A stretch of DNA of 38,948 nucleotides from Gammaproteobacteria bacterium (GTDB lineage Bacteria > Pseudomonadota > Gammaproteobacteria > Steroidobacterales > Woeseiaceae): assembly GCA_029884165.1 (NCBI GenBank), contig JAOUIH010000026.1, positions 1 to 38,948 on the forward strand, given 5' to 3'. This document shows, one piece after another, positions 23,352 to 30,764 of this stretch. Each line of letters opens with the position of its first letter. Within the stretch, counting starts at the first letter, position 1. The translations under genes and the position numbers were made by a program. The notes under the pieces are model-generated. The model was not told the origin of the DNA, ran no database searches, and saw only the letters and a list, made by a program, of their open reading frames with translations.

Positions 23352-23628
23352 CACGCTGTCGAAATTGTGCGTCCGCCTCTATTTCAGGGTCGCGAGTCCG
23401 GCACCTGGCACCTGTTTTGCAACGGGCTGTCGGTTCCGGGCGCGCGGACCCGCCCTTACCCCTCGGTTTCTACGTACTTTTGCGTCCCGCCGGGCGGCGT
23501 ACATTGATTCATACCAGAGTCGCCCCGGCTCGACGTGGCGGGGCGCCCGGCTTCTGTCCGGCCGCCGCAGTCTCAGTGGACCCTCGTCGCCGTAACCGGG
23601 GCGTCTTGCCAGACGGGGGGTTATCGAC

Positions 23629-23943
23629 ATGGAAAACACGACGTTCCAGTTCGGCATGGCATTCGTCCTGCTGGTGCTGGCGGGCCTCTTGGTCTTCCTG
23701 ATGCGAAGCTACCTGATGAGCCAGTCCGAAAGGCGCATGCTCAGGATGATGCGCCTGGAGGGCATCGACCCGAGGTTCGCACTGGACACCGACAACCGCG
23801 CCATCATGAAAGAGATCCGCGACCGGTGCCAGCACTGCCAGACCGAGGGTGTCTGCGAGCGCTGGCTCGCCGGCAAGCAGACCGGCCGCAACGACTTCTG
23901 CCCGAACGCTCCGCTGTTCGACGAGCTGGCGAAAGTCGCCTGA
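23629..23943 (+). CDS. DUF6455 family single-TM protein
   Basis: 104 residues. One N-terminal TM helix (about 8-28) is followed by a cytosolic or periplasmic domain with the conserved Cys pattern RCQHCQTEGVCERWLAG and NDFCPNAPLF (four Cys), which fits DUF6455 and suggests a metal or redox site. Family function is unknown. A G-run precedes the ATG as SD. The 277 bp upstream hold no other gene; TTGATTCATACCAG near 23501 could be part of a promoter. It is convergent with the malic enzyme gene. Confidence 0.8.
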   Translation: MENTTFQFGMAFVLLVLAGLLVFLMRSYLMSQSERRMLRMMRLEGIDPRFALDTDNRAIMKEIRDRCQHCQTEGVCERWLAGKQTGRNDFCPNAPLFDELAKVA

Positions 23944-23999
23944 TCGCCACGCCGGCTACGCGCTGACGCGGCTGCGCGCTGCGGCTGATCGCTTGCGCT

Positions 24000-25709
24000 T
24001 CATTCGGCGATGATGTGTGGATACTCGGGTTGCCAGCGATAGCTGGCGATCGCCTGTTCGAGCCCGGCCGCGTCGACGTCCCGGGCGGCGCCGTCCTCGA
24101 TCGCCTGGCGAGCAACCGCGGCTGCAACGGCCCCGCAGACGTCCCACAGTCGCGTCACCTCGGGCACGAGACATTCCGACTCCAGGTCCGATTCCGTGAG
24201 CAGCTCCGCGAGTGCCGTCGCCGAGGCACCGATCATCGCATCCGTCACGATGCTTGCCCGGGTGACGATCGCGCCCAGCCCGATGCCGGGAAACACGAAC
24301 ACATTGTTCGCCTGGCCGACTCGTCGCAGCTCCCCGTCGACCGTCACCGGCTCGAACGGGCTGCCGGTCGCGACCAGCGCCCTGCCGTCCGTCCACGCCA
24401 GCAGGTCAGACGGCCTCGCCTCGGTGATCGAGGTCGGGTTGGACATCGGCAGAATGACCGGGCGCTCGGTCGCAGCAGCCATCGACCGGACGATACGTTC
24501 GTTGAAGGCGCCGCCCTGCCCTGACGTTCCGATCAGGACGGTCGGTCGATAGGCGCCGACGACGTCCTCCAGGTTGCGCCGCTGCTCGCGCTCAAGGCCG
24601 AGCTTCGCCGCCATCGCAGCCGGCCAGGCCAGCTCCCGTTTGTACTCGTCGAGATGCTCGCGATCCTCGGTGACCATGCCGCCACTGTCCATCACGAGCA
24701 GCGCATGGGTCAGTTCATCGCCCGACAACCCGGCCTGGGTAAGCTGCACGCGCAGCTGGCGCTCGATGCCGAGCCCTGCCGCGCCCGCGCCATAGATAAG
24801 GATGCGATTGTCCATAAGCGGCCTGCCGCTGATCCGGCATGCCGCAAGCACGCAGGCAGTCGCGACGGCGCCGGTACCCTGGATGTCGTCGTTGAATGAC
24901 GGCAGCACGTGGCGGTATCGGTCGAGCACCTGCAGCGCGTTGTCCTTCCGGAGATCCTCCCACTGGATCAGCACGTCCGGGAATACCGTGCGTGCCGCCG
25001 CAACGAACTCGTCGACGACGGCGAAGTAATCCGCGCCGCGCAGCCGCGGCTTGCGCCAGCCAAGGTAAAAAGGATCGTCGAGCAGCGCCTGGTTGTTGGT
25101 GCCGACGTCGAGGCTGATCGGCAGCGTCGCCGCCGGGTGTATGCCGGCGCCTACGCAATAGAGCGCCAGCTTACCGATCGAGATCGCCATGCCGCCGGCG
25201 CCCTGGTCGCCGATGCCGAGTATCGACTCGTTGTCGGTGACGACCATGAGCCGCACGTCGCTGAAGGGCGCGGCATCCCGCAGCACCTGCTCGATGCGGC
25301 CGACGTAATCCGGCGTGATGAAGATGCCGCGACCGCGCCGGTAGACGCGCGAGAAGTACTGCGCCGCCTTGCCGACCGTCGGTGTGTAGACGATCGGCAT
25401 GAATTCCTCGAGGTGCAGCTGCAGCACCTTGTAGAAAAGGTGTTCGTTCCGGTTCTGCAGCAGCGACAGCGCGATATTCCGGCCGACCGGGTCCGGGTTG
25501 TAGACGATCGAACGGTAAATGCGCTCGGCCTGGATGTCGATGTCGTTGACCTGCGCCGGCAGCAGGCCCTCGATCCCGAGCCGGCGACGCTCCTCGAGCG
25601 TGAAGCCGGTGCCCTTGTTGTAGATCGGGAAACGCAGCAGGTCTGGGCCGCTTTTGTTGACGCGCACGACGTCGCCATCAGGCGTGCGCTCGATTTGGTA
25701 CTTTTCCAC
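24000..25709 (-). CDS. maeA: NAD-dependent malic enzyme
   Basis: 569 residues from GTG 25709, ten bases after GGAGG; E. coli MaeA (SfcA) has 565. It decarboxylates malate to pyruvate with NAD+. Residues for catalysis and metal are in place: Tyr108 (VYTPTVG), Lys180 (ISIGKLALY), metal ligands E251/D252 (QWEDL) and D275 (FNDDIQGTG), and the dinucleotide loop YGAGAAGLGI (306-315). The long-form signature with ITPDYVGRIEQ and GGMAISIGKL separates it from short MaeB-type enzymes. Cytosolic. It supplies pyruvate from the TCA cycle. NAD versus NADP preference rests on similarity to MaeA only. Confidence 0.95.
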   Translation of the reverse strand: MEKYQIERTPDGDVVRVNKSGPDLLRFPIYNKGTGFTLEERRRLGIEGLLPAQVNDIDIQAERIYRSIVYNPDPVGRNIALSLLQNRNEHLFYKVLQLHLEEFMPIVYTPTVGKAAQYFSRVYRRGRGIFITPDYVGRIEQVLRDAAPFSDVRLMVVTDNESILGIGDQGAGGMAISIGKLALYCVGAGIHPAATLPISLDVGTNNQALLDDPFYLGWRKPRLRGADYFAVVDEFVAAARTVFPDVLIQWEDLRKDNALQVLDRYRHVLPSFNDDIQGTGAVATACVLAACRISGRPLMDNRILIYGAGAAGLGIERQLRVQLTQAGLSGDELTHALLVMDSGGMVTEDREHLDEYKRELAWPAAMAAKLGLEREQRRNLEDVVGAYRPTVLIGTSGQGGAFNERIVRSMAAATERPVILPMSNPTSITEARPSDLLAWTDGRALVATGSPFEPVTVDGELRRVGQANNVFVFPGIGLGAIVTRASIVTDAMIGASATALAELLTESDLESECLVPEVTRLWDVCGAVAAAVARQAIEDGAARDVDAAGLEQAIASYRWQPEYPHIIAE

Positions 25710-25819
25710 CTGGCCAGCACCTCCGGCATATGGCCGATGCCGATTATTCCCGCCGGCGCATCGCGATCGATCCCTACACCCGGATTGCCCGGAGGCCTGC
25801 GGCACCTGGTAAATAGATC

Positions 25820-25842
25820 ACTATGGCAAGATCGTTTCCATA
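25820..25842. promoter_or_regulatory. Inverted repeat between the phospholipase D and malic enzyme genes
   Basis: CTATGG (25820-25825) and CCATAG (25837-25842), 11 bp apart, in an AT-rich patch just after the stop of the phospholipase D gene and about 110 bp before the malic enzyme start. It could be an operator for maeA or a weak terminator; there is no further support. Confidence 0.3.
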
Positions 25843-25847
25843 GGGAC

Positions 25848-27338
25848 TTATAACAGTGGCTCGATCGGCAGCAGGTTGATCCGCCAGAGACGCCAGCGCT
25901 TGTCCCGGTCGGCCTCATAGTCCGGGTTGTAGTCCGCGCCCGTCCGCCAGCTGTTGCCCGCCTCGACGTCGCGCTCGATGTGGGCACTCAGCTGTCGAGC
26001 CAGTTCGTCGCTTTCGACGAGCGCACCGACCTCGGTGTTCAGGTTGGCGGAGCGCGGGTCGAGGTTGAACGTTCCGATGTATACCAGGCGATCGTCAATG
26101 ACCATGCTCTTCGCATGGATCGCGAACACCGGATCGTTGTCGCGTAACCGCTCGTAGCGTTCGACGAGTTCCGCCTGGATGGCGGGATATGGTTTGTACT
26201 CGTAGAGTTCGACGCCGGCCGCGAGCAGCCTCGGCCGCTGTCGGTGGTAGCCGCTGAAGGCGTGGATGTTGTCGGTCGAGGCCAGCGAATTCGTCGAGAT
26301 GCGCACACGCACGCCGCGCGCCGCCAGGTCCCCGAGCAGTTCGATTCCGCCCTTCGGCATCACGAGGTAGGGCGACTGGATGAGCACCGACGACTTCGCG
26401 CTGCGGAGCGCCTCGATTAGCCGATCGGTCGCGACGCCGCCTCCGCCGAGGCCTTCGCGACCCGGGTTCTTGCCCGGCACGTCGCTGATGAACTCCACCG
26501 GCTGCCAGGACATCGCCGCCAGCAGCGCCGGGAAATAACGCGGCATGTTCTCGATCGCGTCGCGCACCTGCGGCTCGAAGTTGCGGGGATCGGCGGCGTA
26601 CGCGTGCAGTTCGGCCGAGCGTCGGACCGTACCCTCCTCGGTAATCTGCGGCAGTGCCTCCTCGAGCAGCTGTTCGACCGGGACCGATAGCGGACTCTCC
26701 CAGAACTCGTCGAAGTTGGCCTGCATATCGCCGACCGCGGCGCCCAGCAGCAGCACGTCCCGATCGCGGAAGTTGTACTCGTGGTCGTAGTCGAAGTACT
26801 CGTCGGCCATGTTGCGACCGCCGGTAATGCCGACCAGCCCATCGAAGATCGCCGTCTTGTCGTGCATGCGCTGATTGATCGCGCGAAACCCGGTCAGCAG
26901 GTTCCAAACCTTGCGGAGCAGGCCCTGCCCGACGTTGACGTTCGGGTTGTAGATCCGGATATCCACGTCCGGGTGCGCGGCGAGCAGCAGCAGCGTCTCG
27001 TCCTCGGCGTCGATCAGGAAATCGTCGACGAGCACCCGGATCGCGACGCCGCGCTCGGCCGCGGTCAGCAGCTGTTCCGCCGCCAGGATGCCGATGTTGT
27101 CGGTGCTCCAGATGAAGTACTGGATGTCGATGGAGCGTGCCGCGTGCTGCGCGAGCCAGGCGCGGCCGATCAGCGCCTCCTCGCCCTTCTCGAGTATGTA
27201 GACGCCGGTATCTGCCGGCATGCGCGCTGCACAGTCCGGACAATTGGCATCGAGCCAGTTCTCTATTGACTGCGCGCCCGCAGGCGACGTAACCAGCAGC
27301 AGCGCGCAAAGCCAGTGGGCTGTGGGCCCGCTCCTCAG
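25848..27338 (-). CDS. ClsC-like phospholipase D / cardiolipin synthase, CTG start
   Basis: 496 residues. Two PLD motifs: H159-x-K161-x4-D166 (HDKTAIFDGLVGITGGRN) and H408-x-K410-x4-D415 (HAKSMVIDDRLVYIGTFNLD). The pattern and GRNMADEYFDYD fit the YmdC/ClsC branch, which makes cardiolipin from phosphatidylglycerol and phosphatidylethanolamine. An N-terminal signal-like helix (HWLCALLLVTSPAGAQ) precedes the first conserved part. In that frame there is no ATG, GTG or TTG; the best start is CTG 27338, overlapping the upstream TGA as CTGA, with AAGGA six bases before it. The alternative, ATG at codon 40, would drop the signal and has no SD. Operon with the oxidoreductase. Confidence 0.85.
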   Translation of the reverse strand: MRSGPTAHWLCALLLVTSPAGAQSIENWLDANCPDCAARMPADTGVYILEKGEEALIGRAWLAQHAARSIDIQYFIWSTDNIGILAAEQLLTAAERGVAIRVLVDDFLIDAEDETLLLLAAHPDVDIRIYNPNVNVGQGLLRKVWNLLTGFRAINQRMHDKTAIFDGLVGITGGRNMADEYFDYDHEYNFRDRDVLLLGAAVGDMQANFDEFWESPLSVPVEQLLEEALPQITEEGTVRRSAELHAYAADPRNFEPQVRDAIENMPRYFPALLAAMSWQPVEFISDVPGKNPGREGLGGGGVATDRLIEALRSAKSSVLIQSPYLVMPKGGIELLGDLAARGVRVRISTNSLASTDNIHAFSGYHRQRPRLLAAGVELYEYKPYPAIQAELVERYERLRDNDPVFAIHAKSMVIDDRLVYIGTFNLDPRSANLNTEVGALVESDELARQLSAHIERDVEAGNSWRTGADYNPDYEADRDKRWRLWRINLLPIEPLL

Positions 27339-28615
27339 AGCCGGTCCTTGAGCGAATAGTACAGCATGCCGAGCACCATACCCGGATATCGCAGCAGCGT
27401 GCCACCCGGGAACAGGTGTATCGGCATATCGGCCATGACGTCGAAACGCTCCGGGTTGCCGTTGATGGCCTCGGCCACCAGCTTGCCGGCGATGACCGCG
27501 GTCGAAATCCCGTGCCCCGAATAGCCTTGGGCGAAGTACAGGTTCGGCTTCAGCCGACCGAGGTGCGGCAGCCGATTGACGGTCACTGCCAGCGTGCCGC
27601 CCCACCAGTAGTCGATGTTGACGTCGCCGAGCTGCGGGAACAATTTCAGCATGTAGGGACGTACGAAGCCGCGGATATCGCTCGGGAAGCCGGCCCGGTA
27701 GTTCTCGCCGCCACCGAACAGCAGCCGGTGATCGTCGGACAGGCGGAAGTAGTTGACGACGAAGCGGGTGTCGTGGATGCCGAAGCGCCCGCGGATCAGC
27801 TCGTATGCGCGCTCCCTGCCCAGAGGCTCGGTTGCGATCATGAAATTGTTGATCGGCATGATGCGGCCCGCCACGCGGGACTCGAGCTTGCCCAGGTAGC
27901 CGTTGCAACCGAGGACAACGAACGCGGCCTCGACCGATCCCTCCGCCGTACTGACCGTCACGGGGTCGCTGCGCGTGTAGCCCGTCACCCGGGAATTCTC
28001 GAAGATGCGCACGCCTGCCTCGCGCGCCGCGCGCGCAAGCCCGAGCGTGAAATTCAGCGGGTGCAGGGTCAGAGCATGACTGTCCCAGAAGCCCTCGATG
28101 AACCGGTCGGTCGCGACCAGCGACCGCACTTCTTCGTGGCTCAGCGACCGCGTATGCGGATAGTCGTAGCGTTCGTTGAGCGCGGTGGCCAGTTCCGCCG
28201 CCCAGCCGAGGTAACGCGGCGTGTGTATGCCGACCAGCTGACCCTCCTGCAAGTCGCAGTCGATGGCGTGTTTCCGGACCCGGTTACGGATCTCCGTCTT
28301 GGCTGCTTCGGCAAGATCCCACAGCACGCGCGAACGCTCATAGCCGAAGAGTTCCTCCATCTCCAGCACGTCCTTGCGCTGGCCGCTGCCGATCAGGCCA
28401 CCGCAGCGCCCGGACGCGCCGAAGCCGATGCGCTCCGCCTCCAGCACGACCACGTTGAAGCCGAGCTCCGCCAGGCTCAACGCAGCCGACAGCCCCGTAA
28501 AACCTCCGCCGATGACGCACACGTCGGCGCGCGCCTTGCTGTCGAGGCGCGGATATTCGTGCAGGCCCTGCGCGGTTGCTGCGTAATAACTGTCGGGGTA
28601 GCCGGCCACTCGCAT
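27335..28615 (-). CDS. FAD-dependent oxidoreductase, DAO/PuuB-like
   Basis: 426 residues. FAD-binding GxGxxG near the N-terminus (VCVIGGGFTGLSAALSLAEL), acidic strand end VVVLEAE, and the DAO-type C-terminal motif YFAQGYSGHGISTAVIAGKL. GFGASGRCGGLIGSGQRKD is a family hallmark of gamma-glutamylputrescine oxidase (PuuB) and related amine or amino-acid oxidases. The likely reaction is oxidative deamination of a primary or secondary amine with O2 as acceptor. No other puu gene is nearby, so the substrate is open. Its stop overlaps the start of the phospholipase D gene. Confidence 0.9.
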   Translation of the reverse strand: MRVAGYPDSYYAATAQGLHEYPRLDSKARADVCVIGGGFTGLSAALSLAELGFNVVVLEAERIGFGASGRCGGLIGSGQRKDVLEMEELFGYERSRVLWDLAEAAKTEIRNRVRKHAIDCDLQEGQLVGIHTPRYLGWAAELATALNERYDYPHTRSLSHEEVRSLVATDRFIEGFWDSHALTLHPLNFTLGLARAAREAGVRIFENSRVTGYTRSDPVTVSTAEGSVEAAFVVLGCNGYLGKLESRVAGRIMPINNFMIATEPLGRERAYELIRGRFGIHDTRFVVNYFRLSDDHRLLFGGGENYRAGFPSDIRGFVRPYMLKLFPQLGDVNIDYWWGGTLAVTVNRLPHLGRLKPNLYFAQGYSGHGISTAVIAGKLVAEAINGNPERFDVMADMPIHLFPGGTLLRYPGMVLGMLYYSLKDRL

Positions 28616-28714
28616 GCCGCGATCCTATCAGATTGACCCCGGCACTTTGTCGGGGGTCCACATCGTAAATTCTCGTACAATGATCGACCCTGTGCCGGGA
28701 AGGCTACGCAGCTC

Positions 28715-29665
28715 GTGACAGTAAACAGCAGATTTCGACGCGCGCTGGAGCGACCAGGACCGCTGGTCCTCGATGGCGGGCTCGCAACGCATCTCCAGGC
28801 GATGGGCAATGACCTTCGCGGCGTACTCTGGTCGGCTGCATTACTCGAACGTAACCCCGACGCGATTGTTGCCGCGCACCGCGCCTACCTCGAGGCCGGC
28901 GCGGACTGCATCATCAGCGCGAGTTACCAGGCAAGCCGGATGGGGTTCACGAAGCTGGGCAGATCAGCCGGGGAAGCGGACCGGCTGATTGCGCGCTCGG
29001 TCGAACTCGCCCTGCGCGCCAGGCAGGAGTACCTGGCGGGGCATCCCGCCGCCGGATTCGAGCCGCTGGTCGCTGCGAGCGTCGGCCCTTACGGCGCGGC
29101 GCTCGCCGACGGCTCCGAGTACAGCGGGGCCTACTCAGTCAGCCGGGACGAGCTGAGGGATTTCCACCTGCCTCGCCTCACAGTCCTCGACGAATCGGGA
29201 GCCGACATCCTCGCGGTCGAAACGATACCCGACATGGTCGAGGCAGAGGTACTGTGCGAGCTGCTCCGGGACACCAACACACCGGCCTGGGTGTCATTTT
29301 CCTGCCGCGACGAAAGTGCAATCAGCGACGGTACGCCGCTGGCCGAGGCGGCCGCCCTGTACGCGGACCATCCCACGGTGCTTGCCGTCGGCATCAACTG
29401 CACGCCGCCGCAATTAATCCCGGCGCTGATCCGGGAACTACGGCGCGCGGTACCGGGCAAGGCCATCGTCGTCTACCCGAATTCGGGCGAGACATACAAC
29501 GTCACGGACAAGAGCTGGTCCGGCAGGGCCTGCGACCTGGACAAAGAGTTCGCGGTCGTGTCGTGGCACCGGGCCGGCGCAAAACTGATCGGCGGCTGCT
29601 GCCGTACCGGCCCGGACGATATCCGGGCAATTCGTCGCAGGCTGCAGACAGACCGAAACCAGTGA
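28715..29665 (+). CDS. mmuM: Homocysteine S-methyltransferase
   Basis: 316 residues from GTG 28715. Catalyses methyl transfer to homocysteine, giving methionine; MmuM uses S-methylmethionine or SAM. Zinc ligands are C229 (VGINCTPPQ) and C295/C296 (IGGCCRTGP). The start LVLDGGLATHLQAMG and ISASYQASRMGFTK match the family. SD is poor. A TACAAT (28676-28681) upstream is a good -10 match but lacks a good -35 at normal distance. It is divergent from the oxidoreductase gene. The methyl donor is not certain. Confidence 0.93.
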   Translation: MTVNSRFRRALERPGPLVLDGGLATHLQAMGNDLRGVLWSAALLERNPDAIVAAHRAYLEAGADCIISASYQASRMGFTKLGRSAGEADRLIARSVELALRARQEYLAGHPAAGFEPLVAASVGPYGAALADGSEYSGAYSVSRDELRDFHLPRLTVLDESGADILAVETIPDMVEAEVLCELLRDTNTPAWVSFSCRDESAISDGTPLAEAAALYADHPTVLAVGINCTPPQLIPALIRELRRAVPGKAIVVYPNSGETYNVTDKSWSGRACDLDKEFAVVSWHRAGAKLIGGCCRTGPDDIRAIRRRLQTDRNQ

Positions 29666-29729
29666 CAGGAACCGGCTGACACCGCGCGGGTCTACAGGAA
29701 GTGTCGATTTGACCTGGGGGGATCCGGAC

Positions 29730-30683
29730 GTGGACAGGACCCGACACCCGAAGGCTGCTGCGTTGGCGTTGACCCTGTGGCTGGCGTTTCCGCCCGCACA
29801 CGCCCAGGACGAAACATCGTCGATAACGTTTCCGGTAGAGCCGGAGCTCTTCGCCGACGAGCCATTGAACGCCTGCGAGGGCATCGCGTTCAATGGAGAG
29901 AATCGGCTGTTCATGACCTGCAACCGTGCGTTCTGGGAGCTGTCCACCTCCGGCGTCGCAAGCAGGCTCGCCGATCTCGATTCGAACCTGGGCGTCGCCG
30001 CCATCGGTGAACGTGACCTGCTGGTCGCTGACTTCGGACCCACCAACGCTTTCCGCGAAGGTCGCAACAGCGACGGAATCGTATACCGGATCACCCCCGA
30101 AGGCGTGAAGACGGCCGCCGCCACGGGCATCGGCGACCCGAACTTCATCCTGGTGCTCGCCGACGGCAGTTATCTCGTGTCCGATGATGCGACCGCCGAT
30201 ATCTATCGCGTCGGCTCGGATGGCGCCGTCGAGCTGTACAGCACTGCAGTTAATCACCCCAACGGGCTGGCGCTGTCGCTCGATGAATCGGTGCTGTACG
30301 TTGCCCAGATATTCACGAATATCCGTCCGGTCGTGCTGGACGGCTCGATATGGGCAATGCGGCTGGAGGATGGCCAGCCGCTGCGCGGCGCAAGACTAAT
30401 TGCGAATGCCGGCCCGAATGCGGGCGTCGACGGCCTTGCCATGGACGTCGACGGGCGACTCTATATTGCCGCCAACCGGGCCGGCCAGCTATGGCGTTAT
30501 GATCCAGCCGACGAATCGATGACGCTGATCGCCGGAGGCATGATCGGCATCGCGAGCCTTGCCTTCGGCAGGGGCTCATTCGACCAACACTCGATCTACG
30601 CGACCACGACGTTCTCGGGTGGCCAGGGTGGCAAGATCTGGCGCATCCCGGTTGGAATCGCCGGCGCCAGGCTGTATCGCTAA
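29730..30683 (+). CDS. Secreted SMP-30/gluconolactonase-like beta-propeller protein
   Basis: 317 residues from GTG 29730 (G-rich SD); an in-frame TTG at 29709 is an alternative. The signal peptide is ALALTLWLAFPPAHAQ. The mature part repeats propeller-like blades: ACEGIAFNGENRLFMTCN, GDPNFILVLADGSYLVSDD, NHPNGLALSLDESVLYVAQ, VDGLAMDVDGRLYIAAN. This fits the SMP-30/LRE beta-propeller group, which includes lactonases; a lactonase or sugar-binding role in the periplasm is possible but no metal ligand set can be assigned. It follows mmuM by 64 nt and may be co-transcribed. Confidence 0.8.
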   Translation: MDRTRHPKAAALALTLWLAFPPAHAQDETSSITFPVEPELFADEPLNACEGIAFNGENRLFMTCNRAFWELSTSGVASRLADLDSNLGVAAIGERDLLVADFGPTNAFREGRNSDGIVYRITPEGVKTAAATGIGDPNFILVLADGSYLVSDDATADIYRVGSDGAVELYSTAVNHPNGLALSLDESVLYVAQIFTNIRPVVLDGSIWAMRLEDGQPLRGARLIANAGPNAGVDGLAMDVDGRLYIAANRAGQLWRYDPADESMTLIAGGMIGIASLAFGRGSFDQHSIYATTTFSGGQGGKIWRIPVGIAGARLYR

Positions 30684-30764
30684 ACACCAATTTGCACGGC
30701 CGCCGAGCGGGTCGGCGCGCCGATGCCGGACCTGCTACGCTAACACGCCGTCGAGGATTGCTCC

